From Paraburkholderia sp. (lineage in GTDB: Bacteria > Pseudomonadota > Gammaproteobacteria > Burkholderiales > Burkholderiaceae): a stretch of DNA of 64,000 nucleotides. Position numbers and translations under genes: made by a program. This document shows positions 34,743-43,336 of this stretch, piece after piece. The notes below the pieces were generated by a model. It had not been told where the DNA came from and did not search any database. It saw nothing but the letters and a program-made list of their open reading frames with translations. The DNA is taken from the NCBI RefSeq assembly GCF_004298475.1, contig NZ_SCRP01000012.1, forward strand, positions 124,001-188,000, given 5' to 3'. How positions within the stretch are numbered: the first letter of the stretch is position 1; the number at the start of each line of letters is the position of its first letter.

Positions 34743-34840
34743 GCGTGTTTTGAGCGCGCGGAATAGTGACCAAAGCATTGATCGAAGCAGTGATTGAAGC
34801 CGCGCAAAAAGCCCCGCAAAAAGCCCCGCTCAAAACACGC
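34743..34840. repeat. 14-bp perfect inverted repeat with 70-bp spacer, upstream of the motor-like operon
   Basis: GCGTGTTTTGAGCG at 34743-34756 and CGCTCAAAACACGC at 34827-34840 are exact reverse complements. A 12-bp tandem repeat, GCAAAAAGCCCC twice (34804-34827), lies inside the spacer and touches the right arm. It sits in the 254-bp gap between the acetoacetyl-CoA synthetase gene and the DUF3348 gene. Confidence 0.7.
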
Positions 34841-34892
34841 CGAAACGGGCGCGATGCAAGACGATGCAAGGGCCTCGCGCGGTCTGGCCGCC

Positions 34893-36884
34893 TCAGCCCT
34901 TCGCCCGCCGCTGTTCCAGCGCGCGTGCGAACGCATCGAACCAGGCGAGCGTCTCGGGGTTGGCCATCGTCCCCGGGTTGGCGACCTTGTCGAGCGGCTG
35001 CCCGAGCAGCAGCTTCTTGATCGGCAGTTCCATCTTCTTGCCGGAGAGCGTGCGGGGCACGCCCGGCGCCTGAAACACGTCGTTGGGGACGTGCCGCGCG
35101 GAGAGTGCGACCTTGATGCGCTCGCGGATCGCCGCCGTCAATTCCGGCGTGAGCACGTGATCGGGCCGCAGCACGACGAAGAGCGGCATGTACGACTCAC
35201 GGCCCAGGTATTCGAGGTCCACGACGAGGCTGTCGAGCACCTCGGGAAGATCTTCCACGGCGCGGTAAAGCTCGCTCGTCCCCATGCGGATGCCGTGGCG
35301 ATTGATGGTCGCATCGGAGCGGCCATAGATGACCGCGCCGCCGTGCGCCGTGATGCGCACCCAGTCGCCGTGACGCCACACGCCCGGCCAGACGTCGAAA
35401 TAGCTGTCGCGATAGCGCGTGTCGTTGGCGTCGTTCCAGAAGCGCAGCGGCATCGACGGCATCGGCGCCGTGCAGACCAGTTCGCCGACCTCGTCGATGA
35501 GCGGCTTGCCCGCGTCGTCGAATGCCTCGACGCGCGCGCCGAGGCAGCGGCACTGCATTTCGCCGAGCCGAACCGGCAGCGTCGGCACGCCCGCCAGGAA
35601 GCATCCGGCGAAATCGGTGCCGCCGGAAATCGCGTCGATCCACACGTCGCCGACATGATCGAGAATCCACCGGTAGGCCTCGGGCGGCAGCGGCGAGCCG
35701 GTCGCGCCGACCGCGCGCAGGCGGGACAGATCGGCCAGCTGGCGCGGCTCGATGCCCGCCTTCAGGCACGACTGATAGAACGCGGAGCCTGCGCCGAAGA
35801 AGTCGACCCGCGCGTCGCCGATGAAACGCCACAAGGCGCCGGGATCGGGATAGCCGGGGCTGCCGTCGTAGAGACACAAGGTTGCGCCCGCAAGCAGGCC
35901 GCCCACCTGGCAGTTCCACATGATCCAGCCGGTGCTGGAATACCAGTTGTAGCGGTCGCCGGGGCGCAGGTCGAAATGCAGCGCCGCGATCTTCACCTGC
36001 TCCAGCACGATGCCGCCGTGCGAGTGGACGATCGGCTTGGGCAGCCCGGTCGTGCCCGACGAATAGACGATCCACAGCGGGTGATCGAACGGCAGCGATT
36101 CGGTTTCGAGTCTCGCGTCGCCTGCAATGGCCGCGGCCCATGCGACGCCGTGCGGGAATTCGGCGGCATTCGCCTGCGCGTCGAGATTCGGCACGAGCAC
36201 GACGTGGCGCACGCTCGGCAGCTCGCCGAGGAGTTCGTGCAGCAGCGCGCGGCGGTCGTACGGCTTGCCTGCGTACCGGTAGCCGTCGGCTGCGATCATC
36301 ACTGCGGGCTCGATCTGGCGGAAGCGGTCGAGCACCGCGAGGCGGCCCATGTCGGGCGAGCACACCGACCAGATTGCGCCCACGCTCGCGGTGGCCAGGA
36401 ACGCGACGACCGTCTGCGCGATGTTGGGCATGAATGCCGCCACGCGGTCGCCGCGCTGCACGCCCATGCCGCGCAGCGTTGCCGCGAGCGCGGCCACCTG
36501 GCGCTCCAGTTCGGCCCAGCTTATTTCGCCGTCCTCACCCGCCTCGTTGCGGTGAACGATGGCGGGCCGCGCGGATGTCGCATGACGGAACGCCTGCGTG
36601 ACGTAGTTCAACTGCACGCCGGGAAACCAGCGCGCGCCGGGCATCGCGGCATCGGCGAGCGCCCGGCCGCGCGGCGTATCCGAGGCAATGCCGGCCCAGT
36701 CCCAGATCGCCGACCAGAAAGCGTCGAGGTCGTCGACGGACCAGCGCCAGAGCGCGTCGTAATCGTCGAAGGCGAGGCCGCGCTCGCGCGCGAGCCAGTG
36801 CATGAATTCGGTAATGCGTGCATTCGCAACGGTTTCGGGCGACGGCGCCCAGGCGAGCGGTGCGTTTGCTTCGGGGGACGGACT
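34893..36884 (-). CDS. acetoacetate-CoA ligase (acetoacetyl-CoA synthetase)
   Basis: About 663 aa from GTG 36884, or 685 aa from ATG 36950. ANL superfamily: AMP-binding motif IVYSSGTTGLPKPIVH, YNWYSSTGWIMWN, GGTDFAGCF, GRSDATINRHGIRMG and the acylated-Lys region RTLSGKKMELPIKKLL near the C-terminus. The family activates acetoacetate to acetoacetyl-CoA with ATP, feeding ketone bodies or PHB-cycle products into metabolism. I prefer GTG 36884 because CAGGAAA lies 10 nt upstream; ATG 36950 has none. A MarR gene is divergent 267 bp from that start and is a plausible regulator. Confidence 0.9.
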   Translation of the reverse strand, partial: SPSPEANAPLAWAPSPETVANARITEFMHWLARERGLAFDDYDALWRWSVDDLDAFWSAIWDWAGIASDTPRGRALADAAMPGARWFPGVQLNYVTQAFRHATSARPAIVHRNEAGEDGEISWAELERQVAALAATLRGMGVQRGDRVAAFMPNIAQTVVAFLATASVGAIWSVCSPDMGRLAVLDRFRQIEPAVMIAADGYRYAGKPYDRRALLHELLGELPSVRHVVLVPNLDAQANAAEFPHGVAWAAAIAGDARLETESLPFDHPLWIVYSSGTTGLPKPIVHSHGGIVLEQVKIAALHFDLRPGDRYNWYSSTGWIMWNCQVGGLLAGATLCLYDGSPGYPDPGALWRFIGDARVDFFGAGSAFYQSCLKAGIEPRQLADLSRLRAVGATGSPLPPEAYRWILDHVGDVWIDAISGGTDFAGCFLAGVPTLPVRLGEMQCRCLGARVEAFDDAGKPLIDEVGELVCTAPMPSMPLRFWNDANDTRYRDSYFDVWPGVWRHGDWVRITAHGGAVIYGRSDATINRHGIRMGTSELYRAVEDLPEVLDSLVVDLEYLGRESYMPLFVVLRPDHVLTPELTAAIRERIKVALSARHVPNDVFQAPGVPRTLSGKKMELPIKKLLLGQPLDKVANPGTMANPETLAWFDAFARALEQRRAKG

Positions 36885-37150
36885 CACGTTTTCGGTTTCC
36901 TGGCGGTTACGAATGGGGCGGCGCTCATTCACGGGCGCGCTCAATGGCATTGGGTACCATTTTTTGCGCCCGGCCCGCCACCCGGTTAAACGCCGAGATC
37001 ACGTGTGCCGCGCGGTTTGTCGTGCTCGGTTGCGTCATTGTTTGCGTGCCTGGTCGCGGGCTTTATCGCCGTTTTTTTCCCGTTTTTTTCCGCTTTTTAC
37101 CGTTTATCGGGGCGGGGACGTGGTGCGTGAAATGGGGCTATGCTTGGCGA

Positions 37151-37567
37151 ATGTTCGATCAGTGTCTCTACTTCAACACCGCGGCGCTGGCGCGGCGGCT
37201 GGAACGCGAGTGGTCCGGTGCGTTCGAGCCCTTCGACCTCACACCGCCGCAGGCTTTCATGCTGCGCGCCGTGCTGGATCGTCCGCACGTGCTTCAGCAC
37301 GAACTCGCGGATCTGCTGGCAATCGCGCGGCCCACGGCGACGCGGGTGCTCGACGGCCTCGAAGCGCGCGGCTACGTGGAGCGTCAGCGCACCGAAGGCG
37401 ACGGCCGTGAAGTGGCGATCGTGCCGACGGCCAGGGCGCTCGCCATTCGCGAGGCGCTCAACGGCGCGAGCGCGGCCGTGACCGGGCGAATCAAGCGCAC
37501 GCTGGGTGGCGAGGCGTTCGTAGCGACGGTCGCGCGTTTGCGCACGGCGCGCGCGACGCTGGGCTGA
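37151..37567 (+). CDS. MarR family transcriptional regulator
   Basis: 138 aa. A winged helix-turn-helix with the MarR pattern: FDLTPPQAFMLRAV, ELADLLAIARPTATRVLDGL and the wing GYVERQRTEGDGREVAIVPT (about 76-95). It is divergent from acetoacetyl-CoA synthetase and may control it, which is inferred from position. ATG 37151 is chosen because MarR proteins begin with such a helix; the longer frame starting at 36818 reads through a T-rich non-coding stretch. Confidence 0.84.
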   Translation: MFDQCLYFNTAALARRLEREWSGAFEPFDLTPPQAFMLRAVLDRPHVLQHELADLLAIARPTATRVLDGLEARGYVERQRTEGDGREVAIVPTARALAIREALNGASAAVTGRIKRTLGGEAFVATVARLRTARATLG

Positions 37568-37747
37568 TCTGCCGATGACCGACGCTGGGCGGCGTGATCG
37601 CGTTTGCGGGTTTGGAACCCTTACGTGCAGCGCATTTCAGACGCGTTCGAGACGATGATGGACACGCGCGTACACGGGGCCTGAAGTGCGTGGATCGCGC
37701 GTGGATCGTGCTTTATCCGCAGGCGATCCGCGCGCGATTCAGCAAGC

Positions 37748-39223
37748 TCAGACTTCCTCGGGCCAGGACATGCCTTCGCGCGCCAGCAGCGCCGACGAAG
37801 CCGCCGGCCCGTACGTGCCCGCGGTGTAGGTGCGCGGCCGGTCGCCGAGCTGCTCCCAGCCGTTGAGAATCGGCTCGACCCACGTCCAGGCCGCTTCGAG
37901 TTCGTCGCGGCGCATGAAGTGCGTGAGGCGGCCGCGGACCACGTCGATCAGCAGACGCTCATAAGCTTCGGCGCGGCGCTCGGGAATTGCCTGCTTCAGA
38001 TCGAGGTTCAGGTTCACGGGCAGGATGTTCATGCCGCTGCCCGGTTCCTTCGCGAGCATCTGCAACTGGATCGACTCTTCGGGCTGAAGCAGGATCACGA
38101 GGCGGTTGCCGTAATTGCGCGGGCCGCTCGGGAAGATCGAGAACGGCAGATCCGCGAATTCGATGACGATCTCCGACTGGCGCTTTTGCATGCGCTTGCC
38201 CGTGCGCAGGAAGAACGGCACGTTGGCCCAGCGCCAGTTATTGATGTGCGCGCGCAGCGCGACGAAGGTCTCCGCGTGGCTGCCGGGCGGCACGTTGTCC
38301 TCTTCGAGATAGCCTTTCACCGGCTGGCCGTCCACGGCGCCCGCCGCGTACTGGCCGCGCACGGTGTCGCGCGCGATATCGGCGACCGACATCGGGCGCA
38401 GCGAGCGCAGCACCTTGAGTTTTTCGTCGCGCACGGCGTCCGGGTCGAGCGAGACGGGCGGCTCCATGGCGACGATGCAGAGCAGTTGCAGCAGATGGTT
38501 CTGCACCATGTCGCGCAGCGCGCCGGTATGGTCGTAAAAGCCGGCGCGGCTGCCCACGCCGACAGTCTCCGCCACCGTGATCTGCACGCTGCGGATGTAC
38601 GGCGCCTGCCACAGCGGCCCGAAAATCGGATTGCCGAAGCGCAGCACCATCAGGTTCTGCACGGTCTCTTTTCCCAGATAGTGGTCGATGCGGTAGATCT
38701 GCGACTCCGCGAAATGGCGGCCCACCGATTCGTTGATCTCTTTCGCCGATGCGAGATCGTGCCCCAGCGGTTTTTCGAGCACGACGCGCGAACGTTCGTC
38801 CACGAGCGATGCCGACGAGAGGTTGTCGCAGATCGTCGTGAAGAGTTCGGGCGAGGTCGAGAGGTAGAACACGCGCAGCGCGTCCGCGCGCGAGGCTTCA
38901 CGCAGATGCGCGTAGTCCGCGGGTGCGTTCACGTCGATGATCACGTACTTGAACAGGCCGAGGAAGCGGTCCCATGCCTCCTGGTTGAACGCCTTGGCGT
39001 CGACGAACGGGCGCGACTGCTCGTCCATGAACGCGCGGTATTCCTCGATCGTCCAGTTCTTGCGGCCCACCGCGACGATGCGCGTGTCGCGGGGCAGATT
39101 GTTGTGCAGGTGCGCCATATAGAGCGCGGGCAGCAGCTTGCGTGCGGCAAGATCCCCTCCGCCGCCGAAGATGATCATGTCGAGGGGCAGGTTGGGCACG
39201 GCTTGGACAGGCTGTTTCGTCAT
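37748..39223 (-). CDS. zwf: glucose-6-phosphate 1-dehydrogenase
   Basis: 491 aa, the usual length. The NADP site is at the N-terminus (IIFGGGGDLAARKLLPAL, about 17-34) and the substrate-site signature is RIDHYLGK (178-185), with the catalytic His in FAESQIYRIDHY. It makes 6-phosphogluconolactone and NADPH, opening the pentose phosphate and Entner-Doudoroff routes. No ribosome site is clear; ATG 39223 is chosen by homology (MTKQP then LPLDMIIFG), an ATG at 39244 is the alternative. Other pathway genes are not adjacent. Confidence 0.95.
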   Translation of the reverse strand: MTKQPVQAVPNLPLDMIIFGGGGDLAARKLLPALYMAHLHNNLPRDTRIVAVGRKNWTIEEYRAFMDEQSRPFVDAKAFNQEAWDRFLGLFKYVIIDVNAPADYAHLREASRADALRVFYLSTSPELFTTICDNLSSASLVDERSRVVLEKPLGHDLASAKEINESVGRHFAESQIYRIDHYLGKETVQNLMVLRFGNPIFGPLWQAPYIRSVQITVAETVGVGSRAGFYDHTGALRDMVQNHLLQLLCIVAMEPPVSLDPDAVRDEKLKVLRSLRPMSVADIARDTVRGQYAAGAVDGQPVKGYLEEDNVPPGSHAETFVALRAHINNWRWANVPFFLRTGKRMQKRQSEIVIEFADLPFSIFPSGPRNYGNRLVILLQPEESIQLQMLAKEPGSGMNILPVNLNLDLKQAIPERRAEAYERLLIDVVRGRLTHFMRRDELEAAWTWVEPILNGWEQLGDRPRTYTAGTYGPAASSALLAREGMSWPEEV

Positions 39224-39370
39224 GGCGGATTGAATGTGACGCATGGTGGCGCGCAGGTGGCGCACCGGTTTCGAAAAAGCCGCGTCGGACGGGCGACGGG
39301 GAGCGGCGAAAAGAACTAATACTGCATGGTTTCCGGGGATTTTGCACGCGCACGGCATTCATCGCGCGCG

Positions 39371-39473
39371 GTTGGCCGCCGTTGGCTGTCGTTGGCCGCC
39401 GTTGGCATATTGCTGGCGCGCTGTTGGCGTATTGCGGGCGCATGGCCAGCGTATTGCCGGTGCATGGCCAGCG
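39371..39473. repeat. two adjacent tandem repeat blocks between zwf and mntH
   Basis: 39371-39410 holds two 20-bp units (GTTGGCCGCCGTTGGC plus TGTC or ATAT). 39408-39473 holds three 22-bp units starting TATTGC; copies two and three differ at two bases. The block lies 10 bp past the mntH stop. Confidence 0.75.
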
Positions 39474-39483
39474 CGCACCGCCG

Positions 39484-40800
39484 CTAGCCGAGCCCCGGCA
39501 CCGGCACGCCAAAGGTATCGAGCAGCAAGACCACGTTGAGCGCGAGTACGGCCATGGCGCCCGCCACGGCGAACCCGGCCGTGAGCGGGCGATTGCGATA
39601 CGAACCCATCACGTCGGCGCGGCTCGTGAACCAGACGAGCGCGGCCATCGGCACGGGCAGCGCGAGGCTCAGCACGATCTGGCTCGCAACGAGCGCCTCG
39701 GTGGCGTTCATGCCGAAGCCCACCACCACGAAGCTCGGCACCATCGTCACGGCGCGGCGCAGCCACACCGGAATCTGGAAGCCGACGAAGCCCTGCATGA
39801 TCATCTGTCCCGCCATCGTGCCGACGACCGAACTCGAGATGCCCGAGGCGATCAGCGAGACCAGAAAGATGCCCGCCGCGCTGGCGCCGAGGAGCGGCAC
39901 GAGCGTGCGATAGGCCGACTCGATTTCCGCCACATCCGGGAAGCCCTGGTGAAACGCGCCCGACGCCGTGATGACCATCGCCATGTTGATGAGCCCGGCG
40001 ATGGAGAGCGCGATCACGACCTCGATATTCGAGAAACGCAATAGCCGCATGCGCTCGATCTCGTTGCGCGGCGCGACGCGCGCCTGGGTCAGGCCGGAAT
40101 GCAGGAAGAGGGCGTGCGGCATGACCGTCGCGCCGATGATGCCGACGGCGATCATCACGGCCGGTGCGTCGGGCAGGCTCGGGGTGAAGGTATGGCGCAG
40201 GACGCTCGGCCATTCGATCGGCGCGATGAAGAGTTCGAGCAGATAACAGAACCCGATGATGCCGACGAGCGCGCCGATCACGAGTTCGAGCGGCCTGAAG
40301 CCCGTGCGCTCGAACAGCAGCAGGCCGTAGGTCACGACGGCGGTAATGGCCATGCCTGCAATGAGCGGGAGGTGAAAGAGCAGCGAGAACCCGATCGCGC
40401 CGCCGAGGAATTCGGCCAGATCGGTCGCCATGGCCGCGATTTCGCTCACGACCCACATCGCCCAGACGACCGGCGCGGGGAAGCGTTCGCGGCACAGTTC
40501 GGCGAGATTGCGGCCCGTGACGATGCCGAGCCTGGCCGAGAGCGATTGAAACAGCATCGCGACGATGTTGGCGAGCAGCACCACCCAGAGGAGCGCGTAG
40601 CCATAGCGTGCGCCCGCCTGAATATTGGTGGCGAAGTTGCCCGGATCCATGTACGCCACCGACACCACGACGGCCGGACCGGCAAGCGGCAGCAGCAGCG
40701 CGGTGCCGCGGCGGCGTCCTTCGAGCGCCTCGCGCACGGCGGTAATGGTGCGCTTCGTCAGGCCGTCGTGCACGGGTTCGTCGCGGGTGCGATGGTGCAT
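39484..40800 (-). CDS. mntH: Nramp family Mn2+/H+ symporter MntH
   Basis: 438 aa, about 11 membrane helices. The metal-site motif DPGN is at 52-55 in helix 1, and the helix 6 motif is MPHALFLHS (about 216-224). Both are diagnostic of Nramp transporters of Mn2+ and Fe2+ driven by protons in the inner membrane. The ATG at 40800 has GAGGAG 6 nt upstream. Divergent from a YVTN-type gene; no manganese-sensor site was identified in the gap. An unusually long antisense frame that extends upstream is not coding. Confidence 0.93.
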   Translation of the reverse strand: MHHRTRDEPVHDGLTKRTITAVREALEGRRRGTALLLPLAGPAVVVSVAYMDPGNFATNIQAGARYGYALLWVVLLANIVAMLFQSLSARLGIVTGRNLAELCRERFPAPVVWAMWVVSEIAAMATDLAEFLGGAIGFSLLFHLPLIAGMAITAVVTYGLLLFERTGFRPLELVIGALVGIIGFCYLLELFIAPIEWPSVLRHTFTPSLPDAPAVMIAVGIIGATVMPHALFLHSGLTQARVAPRNEIERMRLLRFSNIEVVIALSIAGLINMAMVITASGAFHQGFPDVAEIESAYRTLVPLLGASAAGIFLVSLIASGISSSVVGTMAGQMIMQGFVGFQIPVWLRRAVTMVPSFVVVGFGMNATEALVASQIVLSLALPVPMAALVWFTSRADVMGSYRNRPLTAGFAVAGAMAVLALNVVLLLDTFGVPVPGLG

Positions 40801-40915
40801 GCACGGCTCCTCGGAAATTTGGGGGGACGGAACGGCGGGCGCCATCGCGCGGCAACGCGAATCATGCAAAAACGCGTCATCGGATTGCGGCCCTCGCACG
40901 TTAAGGAGGAAATCC

Positions 40916-41023
40916 ATGCACGAGCCGCCGATGGATTTCGCTATCACAGCACAAACCGGTGGTTCGCGCCTGTCTCGATTTGTTTGTCCGACGAAATGCC
41001 CGTACTCCCGATCATCGCCGTAA
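40916..41023 (+). CDS. possible leader ORF overlapping the YVTN gene start
   Basis: A 35-codon frame with a strong ribosome site (TAAGGAGGAAATCC before ATG 40916) ends with TAA at 41021-41023, inside the first codons of the YVTN gene, which starts in another frame at 40996 with no such site. This may be a leader that couples translation of the downstream gene. It could also be a chance frame; no protein family is recognised. Confidence 0.35.
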   Translation: MHEPPMDFAITAQTGGSRLSRFVCPTKCPYSRSSP

Positions 41024-42066
41024 ACAAGGCCCGTCTCGCCTTCGCCGTGCTGATGGGCGCGCTCGCCTGCAGCACGCTCGCCCATGCCGGCGACAGGGTC
41101 GTCAACACCGGCAATAACGCAGCCAACAGCGCGGTCAACAGCGCGGGCAACCGTGTCATCGTGCTCGATTCCGGCGAGGCGGCGCTCTCGCTCATCGACG
41201 AGGCGAGCCGCACCGTCGTCGGCACCGAGCCGACCGGCAAGCAGCCGCACCACCTGATGGTCACGCCCGACGGCAAGTCGCTGATCGTCGCGGATTCGGT
41301 CTCGAACGACCTGATGTTCCTCGACCCGGTCACGGGCAAGGTGCAGCGCCGCGTGGAGGGCATCGAGGATCCGTATCAGCTCGCCTTTTCGCCCGACCGC
41401 AAGTGGTTCCTGACGACCGGGCTGCGCCTCGACCGCATGGACATCTACAGCTACAACAACCACGATTTCACGCTCGTGAAACGCATCGAACTCGGGAAGA
41501 CGCCGAGCCACATGACGTTCACCTCGGACAGCAAGACCGTGTTCGTGACGCTGCAGGGCACGGGCGAGATCGCCGCGATCGACCTGGCCACGCAGACAGT
41601 GCTCTGGAAGCTGCCGGTCGGCGACACGCCCGCGGGCCTGTGGATGACGCCCGGCGATAAATACCTGCTCGCCGGCATGACCGGCGAGGACGACGTGGCC
41701 GTGATCGACTGGCGCAACCGCAAGGTCGTGAAACGGATCCAGACCGGGCGCGGCGCGCACAACTTCCGCAATCTCGACGATGGCAGCCATGTGGCCGTGT
41801 CGAACCGCGTCGAGAGCACGATCAGCATCCTCGACTACCGGAAGCTCGAGAAGGTCGCCGACGTCACGGGTCTTTTGCCCGGTCCCGACGACATGGAGCT
41901 TGCCGCGGACAAACGCTATCTGTGGGTGACGTTTCGCTTCGCGAAGCAGATCGGGATCATCGACCTCGCGACGCGCCAGCTGATCGACACGATCCCCGTG
42001 GGCCGCTCGCCGCACGGCATCTATTTCGCCAATCGCGCGCCGGTTTATGCACCGAATCCGGACTGA
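40996..42066 (+). CDS. periplasmic YVTN-type beta-propeller protein
   Basis: 356 aa with a signal peptide (about 1-31, ending STLAHA). The mature part is built of about seven YVTN-like blades: PHHLMVTPDGKSLIVAD, DPYQLAFSPDRKWFLTT, PSHMTFTSDSKTVFVTL, PAGLWMTPGDKYLLAGM and DMELAADKRYLWVTF. Such propellers serve as scaffolds or binding modules; some are linked to c-type cytochrome or quinoprotein systems, which I cannot infer here. ATG 40996 gives the signal peptide but lacks its own ribosome site. The sterol-desaturase-like gene follows after 45 bp. Confidence 0.83.
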   Translation: MPVLPIIAVNKARLAFAVLMGALACSTLAHAGDRVVNTGNNAANSAVNSAGNRVIVLDSGEAALSLIDEASRTVVGTEPTGKQPHHLMVTPDGKSLIVADSVSNDLMFLDPVTGKVQRRVEGIEDPYQLAFSPDRKWFLTTGLRLDRMDIYSYNNHDFTLVKRIELGKTPSHMTFTSDSKTVFVTLQGTGEIAAIDLATQTVLWKLPVGDTPAGLWMTPGDKYLLAGMTGEDDVAVIDWRNRKVVKRIQTGRGAHNFRNLDDGSHVAVSNRVESTISILDYRKLEKVADVTGLLPGPDDMELAADKRYLWVTFRFAKQIGIIDLATRQLIDTIPVGRSPHGIYFANRAPVYAPNPD

Positions 42067-42111
42067 GCGGACGCATTCCGCACCAATCAAAGGACTCATT
42101 CGAGGCACTCG

Positions 42112-43116
42112 ATGATCGACACCCTCGTCTCGCAACTCGATAACGCCGTATCGTGGCTGCAAACGCTCGTCTACGTCGACGTGGTGCAGCCGTTTTTCTA
42201 CAAATTCGGCTTCATGAGCTACGACGAGGACACCTACGACGCGCTCTACTGGGTGATCGTCGGTGTGCTCGAAGTCGTGCTCACGTATCTGGTCCTGCGT
42301 CCGCTCGAAGCGCTGCGGCCCGCCGAGGCGTGGGCCGACCGCAAGGCGCTGCGCGCGGACGTCTGGTACACGTGGATCGCGAAACTCGGCGTGCTGAATC
42401 TCGCGTTCTTCTTCATGCTGCAGCCGGTGTTCAACCACTGGCAGAGCCTGATGGCGATGTACAACGTGCCGAACATCGACGTGGACAGCCTGTGGCCCGG
42501 CGTCACCGACAAGCCCTTCGTCTCGTTCCTGATCTACCTCGTCGTGCTCGATTTCGCGGGCTACTGGTATCACCGCTGGCAGCATCGCATCGGCATCTGG
42601 TGGGAACTGCACGCGGTCCATCACAGCCAGCAACAAATGTCGCTCTGGTGCGACGACCGCAATCACTTCCTCGACGACATCCTCAACGCGGCGTTTCTCG
42701 CCGGCATTTCGCTCTTCATCGGGGTCGAGCCCGCGCAATTCGTCGTGCTCGTGGCGATCGGCAACTTCATGCAGAGCGTGCAGCACGCCAACATGCGTCT
42801 GCCGTTCGGCCCGGTGCTGGAGCGCCTGATCGTGAGCCCGGCGTTTCACCGCCGCCATCACGCAGTCGTTTACGGCCACGAAGGCATGCATTACGGCTGC
42901 AACTTCGGCGTGCTGTTTCCGTGGTGGGACATGCTGCTTCGCACCGCGTCGTGGAATGCTGAAGTGGAGCCGACCGGCATTCGCGACCAGCTGCCCGCGC
43001 CGCTCGGCCACGGGCGCGACTACGGCGAAAGCGTGATCGCGCAGCAATGGCGTGCGCTCGTGCGCATTGCGCGGCGTCTGCGCGGCACGCGTTATCGGGA
43101 GCAAGCCGCGTCCTGA
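42112..43116 (+). CDS. sterol desaturase/fatty acid hydroxylase family membrane protein
   Basis: 334 aa, membrane helices at about 45-65, 95-110, 140-160 and 195-215. The diiron histidine boxes are HRWQH (about 155-159), HAVHH (about 169-173) and HRRHH (about 247-251). The family hydroxylates or desaturates lipids and carotenoids using O2. Its substrate is unknown. ATG 42112 follows TCGAGGCACTCG. It is probably cotranscribed with the YVTN gene, a pairing that could mean a shared role in envelope lipid modification. Confidence 0.85.
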   Translation: MIDTLVSQLDNAVSWLQTLVYVDVVQPFFYKFGFMSYDEDTYDALYWVIVGVLEVVLTYLVLRPLEALRPAEAWADRKALRADVWYTWIAKLGVLNLAFFFMLQPVFNHWQSLMAMYNVPNIDVDSLWPGVTDKPFVSFLIYLVVLDFAGYWYHRWQHRIGIWWELHAVHHSQQQMSLWCDDRNHFLDDILNAAFLAGISLFIGVEPAQFVVLVAIGNFMQSVQHANMRLPFGPVLERLIVSPAFHRRHHAVVYGHEGMHYGCNFGVLFPWWDMLLRTASWNAEVEPTGIRDQLPAPLGHGRDYGESVIAQQWRALVRIARRLRGTRYREQAAS

Positions 43117-43336
43117 GGCGCGGCAAGCGCAGGCCGCATGCTTCGCGCGCGGCCCGCGCACCCGGGGCGGTGCAATGCCGCCTTGAAGTCCGGCTTGAAG
43201 CCCGGCTTGTATGCGGTAGTCCGCCTGGAACCCCGCCCGGGTGCTCGCCAACGCTGCGCGCCGCCGGATGCGATAATCGCGAATTCATCCGTTCCGGACC
43301 GCACGACCCGCGCCACGCGCGAGGCAGGAGAGCATC

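Noticed and set aside
39484..43251. A 1255-codon open frame running antisense from mntH through the YVTN and desaturase genes
   Set aside because: It is the mntH frame left open upstream by high GC content. The upstream part is His/Arg-rich, has no family resemblance and is antisense to two well-supported genes.
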